Shown here: piece by piece, positions 7,549-20,310 of the stretch
How the letters are laid out: each line of letters begins with the position of its first letter
Numbering within the stretch: position 1 is the stretch's first letter
Origin: Methylophilus sp.
GTDB taxonomy: Bacteria > Pseudomonadota > Gammaproteobacteria > Burkholderiales > Methylophilaceae
Direction: 5' to 3'
Length of the DNA: 62,807 bases
Assembly: GCF_008015755.1 (NCBI RefSeq)
Contig: NZ_SSGF01000028.1
Span: 1-62,807, forward strand
Notes under the pieces: generated by a model
What the model was told of the DNA's origin: nothing
What the model saw: the letters and a program-made list of their open reading frames with translations, nothing else
Database searches by the model: none
Position numbers and translations under genes: made by a program

Positions 7549-9201
7549 TTAATGATCCTCCAGCTTACCGACCCAGACGCTGCGCAACTTGGCCAGCTTG
7601 TAACCCACGCTACTGCCCTCATGCGAGAGCGCATCCAAAAACAGCGATAAGCGCCGGGATTTAATCACCGTGTAAAAAGTCAGCAAGCTGACCGGGATAA
7701 ACACGACAGAGAAATAAGCCAGCTTTTCCAAGGTGCTGGATTGGGTGAGGTCAATCAGATTCATGCCCAGCAAACCGGTTGTCATGGTGCCAATCAAGCC
7801 TAAGATGGTCACCACCGTCAAGCGGACGACGGTGTCGGCCTGACGCTTGATTTCTTCGCCTTCCAGATACTCTGCCATGTCCATAATGCGGCGACGGGTT
7901 TTTTCAAACAGGCTCACTGAATCCAGTTGTTTTAACATCAGTGTAAACAGGTCTTTGGCTACCGCTTGGTCGGACACATTTTCAAACCAGTAGCGATGGG
8001 TAAAACGCAAAAACACTGCGGTTGCATTGCGGATACGGTGACGGAAATTTTTGACCGACGCCTCACTTTGCATATCCAGGCGACTGATGGCTTGCACCAT
8101 GCGGTCTGACAACATCAGTAACGCGGCTTTTTGAAAGTGCGCAATTAAAAACAGCAAAAAATACTGGTTTTGGTAGTGGCGCTTGATGCCGGTGCGTTCA
8201 TTGGTAAACACGCGGTGCTGGTGACTGCCGACCACAACAAAATTTTGCCCAGTACACATAATGCGCGTGGTGCTCCACGGGTCTTGCCTGGCTTCGTCCC
8301 AATAGCGGTCATAGCAATTATTTTTTTCAAATTCCTGCAAAAAATGCTCGGTAAATGGCAAGGTCTCTGAGTGCCATGGCTGGCAAACCAGGCCGAGACG
8401 AATCAGATCACCGCGGCTGAGTTGGCTGACATCATCAAATGACAAATACGCCATCAGCGGCATGCGCTGGTATTCAATCTCGCGATAGCGCAACTCGCCT
8501 TGTTGGCTGGAATAATGCGGCACCAGCGGGTGCAACATCGCCAGCCAGTGCAAGGACACACAAGGCACATGGTTTTCTTTAACGTAGGCGAGATAGCGCG
8601 ATTTATCCTCATAATCAGAACGCGCAATCACTTGCCCCTGCGCATCCAGCCACTCAATTAACTGTGCACAATGGCCGCCCTCACCGGTGTCATCCCAGTA
8701 GTTAGGATACGTGCGGCCTAGGCGGTACATCACCTCCATGGCCGACTTTAAGGGCAGGTCTTTGGCGGTGACCTCAAAGGCCAGCATGGCAACATCGATG
8801 TCAAAAAAGAAATACAACTCGACATGGGAGACACGCAACAACAAAGGCTGGGGCTCGCCCTGCAAGGTAATCCTTACCTGGTTAATATCACTGCGGGTAA
8901 AAATATGAATCGGTGACTCACCATAGCCACCAGACTCGCGGCCATGCTTGCCTTCGCCGTATAAAAAGCGCTGGGCAAACGGTAAAAAGGTGACGAACTC
9001 CTGGTATCTGGTCTCACTGAGGTGTGGCGAGTCCTGTAAAAACTCGTCTTGTATCTCGACCCAGGGCGAGTCGGGCGTGGCCTTCAACTGCTGCCAGGGG
9101 CGATCGACACAACCCGAGCTGTGATCGGTCATGAGTTGTATCGGCCACAATAATGTTTGCCTAAAGTCTCGTACGATACTGCTTTGCAGGTTGTCCGCCA
9201 T
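7549..9201 (-). CDS. CorA-like divalent cation transporter with a large N-terminal domain
   Basis: 550-residue protein. Its C-terminus carries the CorA signature: a helix ending TTGLLGMNL with the Gly-Met-Asn selectivity motif at residues 479-481, then a short loop and a second membrane helix (about 498-518). CorA-type transporters pass Mg2+ (or Co2+/Ni2+, or Zn2+ in ZntB) through a pentameric inner-membrane channel. The N-terminal soluble part of about 450 residues is much longer than in CorA (about 316 residues in total) and I do not recognise it. It may be a distinct subfamily. The start ATG follows AAGGGC. Confidence 0.72.
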   Translation of the reverse strand: MADNLQSSIVRDFRQTLLWPIQLMTDHSSGCVDRPWQQLKATPDSPWVEIQDEFLQDSPHLSETRYQEFVTFLPFAQRFLYGEGKHGRESGGYGESPIHIFTRSDINQVRITLQGEPQPLLLRVSHVELYFFFDIDVAMLAFEVTAKDLPLKSAMEVMYRLGRTYPNYWDDTGEGGHCAQLIEWLDAQGQVIARSDYEDKSRYLAYVKENHVPCVSLHWLAMLHPLVPHYSSQQGELRYREIEYQRMPLMAYLSFDDVSQLSRGDLIRLGLVCQPWHSETLPFTEHFLQEFEKNNCYDRYWDEARQDPWSTTRIMCTGQNFVVVGSHQHRVFTNERTGIKRHYQNQYFLLFLIAHFQKAALLMLSDRMVQAISRLDMQSEASVKNFRHRIRNATAVFLRFTHRYWFENVSDQAVAKDLFTLMLKQLDSVSLFEKTRRRIMDMAEYLEGEEIKRQADTVVRLTVVTILGLIGTMTTGLLGMNLIDLTQSSTLEKLAYFSVVFIPVSLLTFYTVIKSRRLSLFLDALSHEGSSVGYKLAKLRSVWVGKLEDH

Positions 9202-9300
9202 GATGGATGCCCTTTTTGCCGCGTGGGTGGAGTCTGGACTATACCGCCGGTTGGCGATACAGAATCAGCGAATAAGCGTCGCAAATACCTGCCAAATAAG

Positions 9301-10146
9301 TTATCCGCAATGTCTGTAAACGTCCATCATGGTGCGCCCCGCATTCACCAGCTCGTAGACCAGCGAGCCCGCACCGGTGAAGACCACCAGCAGCACCGTC
9401 GCCAAGATCAGCTTACCCGTACTCAGCGCATGGCCGTTGAGATACATCAGCCATAACCGCCCAGACCAGATCAGCAGAATCAACCCTGCCAGTAACTGCA
9501 AGCCTGCGGCTAACTTAAATAATGGCCTGTCGGTTGCTTGTAGATATGTCGCCTGTAAGCTTGTCAGTTGCGTTTGCAACTGTGCGCCCAAGGCAGCATT
9601 TGGCCGTACTTCACCAGTGCTGCCATCAGTTGCGCATAGCACCCCTTGCTCAATCAGCGGTTTCAGCGTTGCCATGCCTTTTTCTAGCTGTATCCAGGCT
9701 TTTGCCGTGACCGGGTCAGCCAGGCTGATATTGGTGAGCGCAGCAGCAAATACCTGAATCACCAGCATGACGCCGCAGGCGGCGCACATCAGGCCAAAAA
9801 AGCGCTGAAATCCGCTTTGCACACCAGCCACTTTGGCCGCCAGATATGCCAAGGCCGACAAGCCCAACAATTCAAACAATACCCGGATGGCGGCCAAGGC
9901 ATGGGCAGCCATGCCAGCCTCATCACTCACCAGTTGCACTGGGTTGGTCATTTCGGGAAACACCACCGCCAGCACCAGCGCAATGGTGAATGAGAGCAGC
10001 AAAAAGGCTATCGATTGCGCTAGCAGTGCATTCGGGTCATCCGCATTGAGGTGGTCATGCACCAATCGCGATGGCTGCGTCAGCATGCGGGTAAATTTGC
10101 CCAGATAGGCAGGCAACTCTTTGAGTACATTTTCTAATAACGACAT
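9301..10146 (-). CDS. Yip1-like integral membrane protein
   Basis: 281-residue membrane protein with about five predicted hydrophobic segments (for example AQSIAFLLLSFTIALVLAVV, FFGLMCAACGVMLVIQVFAA, LILLIWSGRLWLMY, LILATVLLVVFTGAGSLVYE). A roughly 80-residue polar insert lies between helices 3 and 4. The N-terminal layout (RMLTQPSRLVHDHL) recalls Yip1-domain proteins of unknown function in proteobacteria. It has a strong GGGAGG ribosome binding site. It precedes the CorA-like gene on the same strand by about 100 bp; no functional link can be shown. Confidence 0.55.
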   Translation of the reverse strand: MSLLENVLKELPAYLGKFTRMLTQPSRLVHDHLNADDPNALLAQSIAFLLLSFTIALVLAVVFPEMTNPVQLVSDEAGMAAHALAAIRVLFELLGLSALAYLAAKVAGVQSGFQRFFGLMCAACGVMLVIQVFAAALTNISLADPVTAKAWIQLEKGMATLKPLIEQGVLCATDGSTGEVRPNAALGAQLQTQLTSLQATYLQATDRPLFKLAAGLQLLAGLILLIWSGRLWLMYLNGHALSTGKLILATVLLVVFTGAGSLVYELVNAGRTMMDVYRHCG

Positions 10147-10263
10147 GGCACCTCCCTTTTACACAGGTAGACATACCTTAACACCGTTGTCACGACGGAG
10201 GGTACTCCTGGCTAGGTTTGCAAACGACACCAAGCAGATTGTCTGTTGCACACCACAAAAGCC

Positions 10264-10294
10264 ATAAAAAAAGCCAGCATCGCTGCTGGCTTTT
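10264..10294 (-). terminator. Intrinsic terminator of thiC
   Basis: Perfect 11-base arms AAAAGCCAGCA and TGCTGGCTTTT (10269-10279 and 10284-10294) surround a four-base loop and are followed on the minus strand by a T-rich run. It lies just after the thiC stop codon. Confidence 0.85.
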
Positions 10295-10314
10295 CAAACG
10301 TGATCCGTCAAGCC

Positions 10315-12335
<2,021 letters not shown>

Positions 12336-12597
12336 CGAGCGAATTGTCCGCGAAAAGCCTGGATAAGGCAAGCGAAACAAAATTTTGCCTCTGCTCGCCA
12401 TCCATCCGCCATCACAGCGATCAGCCACCATCTGGCACGAAGCCTGATCCACTGCACCTCGCCAAAATTTGATTAGCAGACTGATTGCGCAAATTAAACA
12501 CGGAATCGGCAACTATTCCGGCATTCGCCTTGCAGCCATCAACGCTACACTGCAGGTGTTAAATTTTATAAATATTTTGCAGCAAAAGGCATATTGC

Positions 12598-15500
12598 ATG
12601 GATTGGTACAGTATTTTCTTTTTTAGGGCGGGCGCGCCCACGACGCTGCTCTATGGCAGCTACGATGCCTGGTTAGTGGTGTTGTCGGCGCTGGTCGCCA
12701 TAGGCTCGTCTATTCTGGCTTTGCAATTAACGCGCCTGTCACAAAAACAAACCTCTGTGCTGTCACGGCGCCTTTCTATCATCGCCAGTTCAGTCTCATT
12801 AGGCGCGGGCATCTGGGCGATGCATTTTATTGGTATGCTGGCCTACCAGATCTGCACACCCGTTTCTTACTACCCAGACGCCACCTTGGTCTCGATGATG
12901 CCTAGCATTCTCGCCTCATACTATGCGCTCAACTTGATGTCTGAAAATCAGATTGATTACCGCAAGCTGATCAAAGGTGGCTTTGCCGTAGGGGCGGGTA
13001 TTGGTGCCATGCATTATATTGGCATGCTTGCCATGCGCATGGAGCCGCTGCTCAAGTTTGACCTGATATGGGTACTGGTATCTGTGGTGGTCGCCGTTGT
13101 TTTATCAACGTTATCGCTGTGGACAGGCATTTTTTTAAACCACAAAGGCAAAATCCCGCCCAAATTGAGCATCATCGTCGGTGGGGTACTGATGGGCAGT
13201 GCCATCACTGCCATGCACTATACCGGCATGGCCTCGGCGCGCTTTCTGGGGCAAGCCAAGCCCGGCTTCAACCCGGATGACAACCAATCCATCACTTTGG
13301 CATTGGGCATTACGCTGGTCACCATTCTGATTGGTATTATCGCCACAGGCATCAACGCTTTGATACGCTACCGGCAAATGCTGGCGACTATTCAGGCCAG
13401 CGAGACCCGTTTGTCGACCATTCTAGATACGGCGGTAGATGGAATCGTCACCATCAACACCACGGGCGAAATGATCGCCTGCAATGATGCTGTGGAAAAA
13501 CTGTTTGGCTGGAGCAAAACAGAAATAAAAGGCAAAAACATTTCAGTGCTGATCCCGGAACCGGACAGCTCAAATCATCTGCATTACTTAAAAAATGCCC
13601 TCGCTAGCGGTGAGGCAACCATCAGCAATGAAGGCCGCGACCTCGATGCCATCCGTAAAGATGGCACTACCTTCCCGATCCGGCTGGCGATTGGCGAAGT
13701 CAATCTGTTCAATGAGACCTTATATGTTGGCTTTATTACCGATCTAAGCCAACGCAAGGCGATTGAAGAAGCGGTGCGTGAAAAAGACCAGCAGATTCAA
13801 TCGATGATGAACAACATCCCGGGGGTGACCTTCCGGGTCAGCCTGGAGGGCGAGTGGAATATCCTGCTAATCAGCGATGCTGCGCTGCAAATGACGGGCT
13901 GGCCCGCCCGTGATTTTTTAAGTGGACAGCAACGCTTTTCACCCCTGATGCATCCTGAGGATATTGCGCGCGTGCGGCCGATTGCCGTCAAGGCGATTAA
14001 ACGATTAGTAAGCTTTGAAGTGGAATTCAGGATCACAGATCGCAATGGCCAAGAAAAGTGGATTTCTGCGGTGGCCTCGCCGCTGTTGAACAAAGACGGC
14101 ATGCCCTATGCCATGGACGGTGTATTGCTGGACATTACTGAATCCAAGCAGAAAAATGCCGAATTTGAAGGCATTGTGAATGCGATCAACTTCTCAAACA
14201 ATGTCGCTGAATTTACCATTGATGGCTTTGTCGTGAGCGCCAACCAGCACTTTCTTGACCTGCTGGGCTACCAGTTATCTGAGGTGATCGGCCGTCATCA
14301 CTCTATTTTTTGCGCGCCAGACTTTGCTCTGACCGAGGCTTACAAACAAAAGTGGTTGTCACTGCGGCGTGGTGAGTTTGTGCATGGCGAATTTTTACGC
14401 TACGGCAAAGCAGGCAAACAAATCTGGATTAATGCCTCTTACAGCCCGGTACGTGACGTCGATGGCAAGGTGGTGAAGGTACTGATGTTTATGATGGACA
14501 TCAGCGAACGCAAACAAATGGAGCAGGCGTTGCGGGCGGCTAAAGAGACCGCGGAGCAGGCGGCTAACGCCAAGAGTACTTTCCTGGCGAATATGAGCCA
14601 TGAAATCCGTACCCCGATGAACTCCATCATTGGCTTTAGCGAGTTGTTGCTGGATACCCCCATGCAAGCTGAGCAACGCAACTACTTGTCCACCATCAAT
14701 CAGTCAGCCAAATCGCTGCTGCATTTGCTCAACGATATTCTCGACAGCGCCAAGCTAGAAAAAGGCATGCTGGAAATCGAAATGGTTGATTTTTCACTGC
14801 GCGAACTCGTCGATGGGTTGATTTCTTCGTTATGGTTTCAGGCACGCAAGAAAAATCTCGACCTGAGGTTGAGATTAGACGCACAAACCGATGGCTACTA
14901 CCATGGCGCAGAGCACCGTATTCGCCAGGTATTGACCAACCTGCTTGGCAACGCGATCAAATTTACTGAAACGGGACACGTCGAATTAAACGTCCACACC
15001 ACCGCACAAGGCGAAATCCAATTCGACATTATAGATACTGGCATTGGCATTGAAGAAAGCCGTCTGGAAGTGATTTTCGAGCCATTTACCCAGGCAGATG
15101 CGTCTATGAGCAGGCGATTTGGCGGCACCGGCCTAGGCACCACCATTAGCAAACAACTGGTTGAACTGATGGGTGGCCGCATCACCGCCAGCAGCAATAT
15201 TGGCCATGGCAGTTGCTTTTCGGTGGTGCTCCCGCTCGTTACGGGCTACGCGCCAGAAAGCAGCTCACCATACCCGACATCCATGCTGGCTCTGCCTGCA
15301 CTTCGTATTCTGGCTGCCGATGACATTGAACAAAACCGTAGACTACTCAGCATTGTGCTGGAGAAACAGGGGCATCATGTGACGCTGGCCAGCAACGGCG
15401 AGGAAGTGTTGACGGCATGGCAGCAACAGGCTTTTGACCTGATTTTGATGGATGTACAAATGCCAGTGATGGATGGCCTGAGCGCCAGCATGCATATCCG

Positions 15501-16293
15501 CGCCGTCGAGCAACAAACTGGCAAGGCCAGAACACCCATCATTGCACTTACGGCCAGTGTGCTCGAGCAAGACCGCCTCGCGGCGGCAGAAGCCGGGATG
15601 GATGGCTTTGCCTCTAAGCCGATTGAGCTGCCATCATTACTGACCGAAATACAGCGCGTGCTAACGCTGCAGCGAGGCTCCACGCCCACATCCGCCCCGG
15701 CATCCGCTCAAACATCAGCACATTTTGACCTGAAAAAAGGCGCGCAGCTTTGGGGCGACGCACAAACTTACTTGCATGAAATCCATGTTTACCTGCAAGC
15801 GTCGCGCAAACATATCAGCACCTTACAACAAGCGATCAAGGATCAGGAGATTGCCGTCATCCGGCAAATCGCACATGCCAATAAAGGCGTCAGTGCCAAC
15901 TTGGCCTTGCTCAATATCCAACACAGTTACCACGCACTGGAACAAATGACTGAGGATCAATGGCCGACATGTTCGGCACAGGTCGCCCAATTACAGGATC
16001 ACTTGCAGGCATTGCAGGCAGCCATTACCCCATTGCTATCGCAGCAAGCCACCACCACTGACAAGGCAACGCTGCCGATGTCGCAACTGCTGGAGTGGCT
16101 ACAGACGTTGCGCACGCTGGTGGTGATGAATGAGCTGGATGATCACCTCGTTAACCAACTTACTCAACATGCGCCAGCTGCCTGGCACCAGGCCCTCAAC
16201 ACCATTACGCAACAACTGAACGATTTTGACTTTGAACAAGCCGTCATGCAGATTGACCAGTTACTAGCCACGCAAACCCAGGAGGCTTCTTGA
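12598..16293 (+). CDS. MHYT-PAS hybrid sensor histidine kinase
   Basis: Membrane-bound hybrid kinase of 1231 residues. The N-terminus is an MHYT sensor with about seven helices and three Met-His repeats (MHFIGM, MHYIGM, MHYTGM), a domain proposed to bind a metal and sense O2, CO or NO. Three PAS domains follow (about 260-650), then HisKA with the phosphorylated His near residue 668 (MSHEIRTPMNS), an HATPase (NLLGNAIKFTE, DTGIGIE, FGGTGLG), a receiver with Asp near 952 (LILMDVQMP) and a C-terminal Hpt domain with His near 1093 (HANKGVS). The ATG at 12598 is chosen because it begins at the membrane domain and has AAGG upstream. Its stop overlaps the HD-GYP gene by one base. Confidence 0.9.
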   Translation: MDWYSIFFFRAGAPTTLLYGSYDAWLVVLSALVAIGSSILALQLTRLSQKQTSVLSRRLSIIASSVSLGAGIWAMHFIGMLAYQICTPVSYYPDATLVSMMPSILASYYALNLMSENQIDYRKLIKGGFAVGAGIGAMHYIGMLAMRMEPLLKFDLIWVLVSVVVAVVLSTLSLWTGIFLNHKGKIPPKLSIIVGGVLMGSAITAMHYTGMASARFLGQAKPGFNPDDNQSITLALGITLVTILIGIIATGINALIRYRQMLATIQASETRLSTILDTAVDGIVTINTTGEMIACNDAVEKLFGWSKTEIKGKNISVLIPEPDSSNHLHYLKNALASGEATISNEGRDLDAIRKDGTTFPIRLAIGEVNLFNETLYVGFITDLSQRKAIEEAVREKDQQIQSMMNNIPGVTFRVSLEGEWNILLISDAALQMTGWPARDFLSGQQRFSPLMHPEDIARVRPIAVKAIKRLVSFEVEFRITDRNGQEKWISAVASPLLNKDGMPYAMDGVLLDITESKQKNAEFEGIVNAINFSNNVAEFTIDGFVVSANQHFLDLLGYQLSEVIGRHHSIFCAPDFALTEAYKQKWLSLRRGEFVHGEFLRYGKAGKQIWINASYSPVRDVDGKVVKVLMFMMDISERKQMEQALRAAKETAEQAANAKSTFLANMSHEIRTPMNSIIGFSELLLDTPMQAEQRNYLSTINQSAKSLLHLLNDILDSAKLEKGMLEIEMVDFSLRELVDGLISSLWFQARKKNLDLRLRLDAQTDGYYHGAEHRIRQVLTNLLGNAIKFTETGHVELNVHTTAQGEIQFDIIDTGIGIEESRLEVIFEPFTQADASMSRRFGGTGLGTTISKQLVELMGGRITASSNIGHGSCFSVVLPLVTGYAPESSSPYPTSMLALPALRILAADDIEQNRRLLSIVLEKQGHHVTLASNGEEVLTAWQQQAFDLILMDVQMPVMDGLSASMHIRAVEQQTGKARTPIIALTASVLEQDRLAAAEAGMDGFASKPIELPSLLTEIQRVLTLQRGSTPTSAPASAQTSAHFDLKKGAQLWGDAQTYLHEIHVYLQASRKHISTLQQAIKDQEIAVIRQIAHANKGVSANLALLNIQHSYHALEQMTEDQWPTCSAQVAQLQDHLQALQAAITPLLSQQATTTDKATLPMSQLLEWLQTLRTLVVMNELDDHLVNQLTQHAPAAWHQALNTITQQLNDFDFEQAVMQIDQLLATQTQEAS

Positions 16294-17291
16294 TGATAGA
16301 GACCCTCATACAACAAGCCAAAATTCTGATTGTGGACGATGAGCCACTCAACTTAAAAGTGTTGAAACAGGTGCTGCAGGACAATTATCGATTGAGTTTT
16401 GCCAAGAACGGCATGGATGCCATCGAGCTGGTCAAAAAAGAAAAACCCAGCCTGATTTTGCTCGACGTGATGATGCCGGGGATGACGGGCTTTGAAGTCT
16501 GCCGCCATTTAAAAACCGACCCGGAAACCAGTACTATTCCCGTGATTTTTGTCACTGCCCTGGCTGATGAAGCAGACGAGTCAGAAGGCTTTGCCGCAGG
16601 CGGCGTTGATTATATCAATAAGCCGATTTCGCCAGCGCTGGTACGCGCACGCGTTAAAACGCACTTATCCCTGGTGCATATCGACGAACTGAAACGCACC
16701 CATTTGGAATTGATTCAGCGCCTGGGCCGTGCGGCAGAATTTAAGGACAATGAAACCGGCTTGCATGTGATGCGCATGAGCCATGTCTCTGGCCGATTGG
16801 CGTTGCAATTAGGGATGGATGCGCATCATGCCGAGCAATTGGTTCATGCCGCCCCCATGCACGACATCGGCAAAATCGGCATTCCCGACCATGTGCTGCT
16901 GAAACCTGGCAAACTGAATGATGAAGAACTGACCATCATGCGCCAACATCCGCAAATGGGGGCAAACATTCTGGATAATTCGAGTTCGCCACTGATCAAG
17001 CTGGCACACGCCATTGCGCTCTACCATCACGAAAAATGGGATGGCAGCGGCTATCCGTTTGGTCTCAAGGGAGAAGAGATTCCGCTGGAGGCACGCATTG
17101 TCGCCGTCGCAGATGTGTTTGATGCCCTGCTCAACAAACGCCCCTACAAAGAAGCGTGGCCGGTAGAAGAGGCCGTGGCAGAAATTGAGCGCAATCGTGG
17201 CAAGCACTTTGACCCAGCCGTGGTCGATGCCATGTTGCAGTGCCTGCCAGAGTTAATCGCCATTAATAACACCTGGCTTGAAAAAGATTAG
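16293..17291 (+). CDS. HD-GYP response regulator (RpfG-like c-di-GMP phosphodiesterase)
   Basis: 332-residue two-domain regulator. The N-terminal receiver has a phospho-acceptor Asp at residue 58 (LILLDVMMPG). The C-terminal HD-GYP domain has His190-Asp191 (MHDIGKIG), HHEKWDGSGYP and the other family metal-binding residues intact, so c-di-GMP hydrolysis is expected. The ATG at 16293 is chosen: GGAGG lies 7 bases upstream and the codon overlaps the kinase TGA. Together the two genes form a phosphorelay from the MHYT sensor to c-di-GMP breakdown. Confidence 0.92.
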   Translation: MIETLIQQAKILIVDDEPLNLKVLKQVLQDNYRLSFAKNGMDAIELVKKEKPSLILLDVMMPGMTGFEVCRHLKTDPETSTIPVIFVTALADEADESEGFAAGGVDYINKPISPALVRARVKTHLSLVHIDELKRTHLELIQRLGRAAEFKDNETGLHVMRMSHVSGRLALQLGMDAHHAEQLVHAAPMHDIGKIGIPDHVLLKPGKLNDEELTIMRQHPQMGANILDNSSSPLIKLAHAIALYHHEKWDGSGYPFGLKGEEIPLEARIVAVADVFDALLNKRPYKEAWPVEEAVAEIERNRGKHFDPAVVDAMLQCLPELIAINNTWLEKD

Positions 17292-17305
17292 CTAACTAGG
17301 ACCAG

Positions 17306-17326
17306 GGCTGCCATACACTGGCAGCC
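17306..17326. terminator. Hairpin between convergent genes
   Basis: A perfect 8-base stem, GGCTGCCA with TGGCAGCC, and a five-base loop lie between the HD-GYP and gatB stop codons. No clear T-run follows on either strand, so this may be a weak bidirectional terminator. Confidence 0.4.
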
Positions 17327-17332
17327 TGCCAT

Positions 17333-18778
17333 TTAACCCAGTTTGGCTTTGAGCAGTTCGTTGACTTGCGCAGGGTTAGCCTTGCCTTTAGACGCTTTCA
17401 TGCATTGACCAACCAGTGCATTAAAGGCTTTTTCTTTACCAGCTTTGTATTCATCAACCATGGCCTGGTTAGCCGCCAGCACCTCATTGATAATGGCTTC
17501 AATGGCGCCAGTATCAGACACCTGCTTGAGGCCTTTGGCTTCGATAATGGCGTCTACCTCGCCCTCGCCCGCCCACAAGCCTTCAAACACCTGCTTGGCT
17601 GCATTGTTAGAAATCGTGTTATCGGCAATCCGCTTGAGCAAAGCAGCTAATTGCGCTGCAGACACCGGGCTGTCTACAATTGATTTTTCTTCGGCGTTGA
17701 GCTTGGCTGACAACGCGCCCATCACCCAGTTAGCGGCCTGTTTTGGGTCCGCACCTGCATGCACCACCGCCACAAAATAATCAGCCTGACTACGTGAGGC
17801 GGTCAATGTGCTGGCATCGTAGCTCGATAGTTGGTATTCACTCACCAAACGTGCCTGCAAGGCTTGTGGTAGCTCTGGCATCTGGGCTCTCACCCGCGCT
17901 TTGTCCGCCTCGGTCACTTCCAGCGGCAGCAAGTCAGGGTCAGGGAAGTAACGGTAATCGTTGGCTTCTTCTTTGCTACGCATGGCGCGTGTTTCACCCG
18001 TGTCCGGGTTAAACAGCACCGTGGCTTGCTGAATGGTGCCGCCATCTTCCAGGGTTTCGATCTGCCACTGCGTTTCGTACTCAATCGCCTGCTGCATGAA
18101 TTTAAACGAGTTGAGGTTTTTAATTTCACGGCGCGTGCCTAACTTATCCGAGCCTTTGGGTCGAACAGACACGTTCACATCACAACGGAAAGAGCCTTCT
18201 TGCATGTTGCCATCACAGATGCCTATCCATTGCACCAGCTCATGCAGTTTTTTAGCATACGCCACGGCCTCAGCCGCGCTACGCATGTCCGGCTCAGTCA
18301 CAATCTCCAGCAACGGCGTGCCAGCACGGTTCAGGTCTATGCCCGACATGCCTTCAACTGCGCCGTGTACAGATTTACCTGCATCTTCTTCCAGATGCGC
18401 ACGTGTGATATTGATCACTTTTTCGTAGGCTTCGGTATTTTTAGTCGCAGGCACCTGAATGGTGATTTTGCCTTTGCCTACCACCGGCAACTCAAACTGG
18501 CTGATCTGGTAGCCTTTGGGCAAATCAGGATAAAAGTAATTCTTGCGCGAAAACACGCTGCGCGGGGCCATTTCAGCCTCAATCGCCAAACCAAACTTGA
18601 TCGCGCATTCAACCGCTTCTTTGTTGAGTACTGGCAATACGCCTGGCAAGGCAATGCTCACTTCACACGCCTGCGTATTGGGCTCAGCCCCATAGGTGGT
18701 CGAAGCACCGCTAAACTGTTTAGATTTAGTTTGTAACTGAGTGTGGGTTTCCAACCCGATGACGACTTCCCACTGCAT
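17333..18778 (-). CDS. gatB: Asp-tRNA(Asn)/Glu-tRNA(Gln) amidotransferase subunit B
   Basis: GatB of 481 residues. It carries the kinase/transamidase half that activates mischarged Glu-tRNA(Gln) (and Asp-tRNA(Asn)) before amidation. The N-terminal signature [19 protein letters not shown], the family motif RNYF-type [19 protein letters not shown] and the YqeY-like tail ([15 protein letters not shown] region) are present. It begins directly after the gatA stop (no gap). It is the third gene of gatC-gatA-gatB. Confidence 0.97.
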   Translation of the reverse strand: MQWEVVIGLETHTQLQTKSKQFSGASTTYGAEPNTQACEVSIALPGVLPVLNKEAVECAIKFGLAIEAEMAPRSVFSRKNYFYPDLPKGYQISQFELPVVGKGKITIQVPATKNTEAYEKVINITRAHLEEDAGKSVHGAVEGMSGIDLNRAGTPLLEIVTEPDMRSAAEAVAYAKKLHELVQWIGICDGNMQEGSFRCDVNVSVRPKGSDKLGTRREIKNLNSFKFMQQAIEYETQWQIETLEDGGTIQQATVLFNPDTGETRAMRSKEEANDYRYFPDPDLLPLEVTEADKARVRAQMPELPQALQARLVSEYQLSSYDASTLTASRSQADYFVAVVHAGADPKQAANWVMGALSAKLNAEEKSIVDSPVSAAQLAALLKRIADNTISNNAAKQVFEGLWAGEGEVDAIIEAKGLKQVSDTGAIEAIINEVLAANQAMVDEYKAGKEKAFNALVGQCMKASKGKANPAQVNELLKAKLG

Positions 18779-20260
18779 TTAGATTCCCTCCGGCATACGT
18801 GTGTGCCAGTCTGTCACTTGTTGATAAGCGTGGCCGATCTCCAGCATGCGCGCCTCATCAAAATAATTGCCGATAATCTGCAAACCGACCGGCAAGGCCT
18901 TGCCTTCACTGCTGGCAGCAAAACCAGCTGGAATACTCATGCCTGGCAACCCCGCCAAGTTGACGGCAATGGTGTACAGGTCTTCGAGGTACATGGCGAC
19001 CGGGTCGCTGGTCTTCTCACCAGCCTTAAAGGCTGTCGAAGGGGCAGCGGGCCCCATGATCACATCGCAGTGCTTGAATGCCTCGACAAAATCCTGCGCA
19101 ATCAGGCGGCGAATTTGCTGTGCTTTGAGGTAATAGGCGTCATAGTAACCAGCGCTCAATACATAGGTACCAATCAAAATACGGCGTTTGACCTCGGCAC
19201 CAAAGCCTTCGGCACGCGATTTCATATACATTTCCATCAGGTCGTTGTATTCAGCCGCACGGTGGCCATAACGCACGCCGTCAAAACGCGACAGGTTGCT
19301 TGAGGCTTCTGCCGGCGCCAGCACGTAATACACAGGGATAGACAGGTTGTTGTTAGGCAAACTGACTTCAACGATTTCTGCACCCAGTTTTTTGTATTCG
19401 GCAATCGCCGTTTCAATCACTTGGGCCACGTCGGCACTCAGGCCTTCGGCAAAGTATTCTTTAGGCAAGCCGATACGCAGACCTTTGAGCGGCTGCGCGC
19501 CAGTCATGTTAGCCAAGCCACGCGTGTAATCTTCTTTTTCGCGATTGACGCTGGTGGAGTCACGCTCATCGAATCCTGCCATGACATTGAGCATCAAGGC
19601 GCAGTCCTCTGCCGATTTAGCCATCGGACCTGCCTGATCAAGTGAAGAAGCAAAGGCGATCATGCCGTAACGCGACACCAAACCATAAGTGGGTTTGAGG
19701 CCAGTAAAACCGCACAATGAAGCAGGTTGACGAATGGAACCGCCGGTATCAGTACCCGTTGCTGCTGCACATAAGCGCGCCGCGACCGCTGCCGCAGAAC
19801 CGCCAGAGCTACCGCCCGGCACGCGGTCAACATCCCAAGGGTTTTTCACGCCACCAAAATAGCTGGTCTCGTTGGAGGAGCCCATGGCGAATTCGTCCAT
19901 ATTGGTTTTACCCAGGTTCACCGCACCCGCCGCATCAAACTGGCTGATGACATGCGCGTCATACGGGGAGATAAAGGTCTCCAGCATTTTTGAGCTACAG
20001 GTAGTGCGCCAGCCTTTGGCACAGAAAATGTCTTTTTGCGCCAGCGGGATGCCGGTCAATGGGCCGAACTCACCGGCTGCAATGCGAGCATCTGCCACTT
20101 TGGCCTGTGCCAGCGTTTTGTCCTCGTCGATGGTGACGTAGGCATTGATGGTCGGGTTAAGCTGCGCCATGCGCTGCAAATAGGCTTGCGTTAACTCAAC
20201 ACTGGAAACTTGTTTGCTGGCCAACTGCTGGCCCAGCTGTTTAAGACTGCTGTTAATCAT
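18779..20260 (-). CDS. gatA: Asp-tRNA(Asn)/Glu-tRNA(Gln) amidotransferase subunit A
   Basis: Amidase-signature enzyme of 493 residues that releases ammonia from glutamine for the transamidosome. The Ser-cisSer-Lys triad is complete: Lys76 (IPLAQKDIF), Ser151 in VPGGSSGGS, and Ser175 in [10 protein letters not shown]. Residues match GatA throughout rather than a generic amidase, and the gatC/gatB neighbours confirm it. Confidence 0.97.
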   Translation of the reverse strand: MINSSLKQLGQQLASKQVSSVELTQAYLQRMAQLNPTINAYVTIDEDKTLAQAKVADARIAAGEFGPLTGIPLAQKDIFCAKGWRTTCSSKMLETFISPYDAHVISQFDAAGAVNLGKTNMDEFAMGSSNETSYFGGVKNPWDVDRVPGGSSGGSAAAVAARLCAAATGTDTGGSIRQPASLCGFTGLKPTYGLVSRYGMIAFASSLDQAGPMAKSAEDCALMLNVMAGFDERDSTSVNREKEDYTRGLANMTGAQPLKGLRIGLPKEYFAEGLSADVAQVIETAIAEYKKLGAEIVEVSLPNNNLSIPVYYVLAPAEASSNLSRFDGVRYGHRAAEYNDLMEMYMKSRAEGFGAEVKRRILIGTYVLSAGYYDAYYLKAQQIRRLIAQDFVEAFKHCDVIMGPAAPSTAFKAGEKTSDPVAMYLEDLYTIAVNLAGLPGMSIPAGFAASSEGKALPVGLQIIGNYFDEARMLEIGHAYQQVTDWHTRMPEGI

Positions 20261-20310
20261 AGCGGCTGTATCTAATTAGTTAAACACGCGAAAGGGGCGC
20301 AGAAAAAGGC

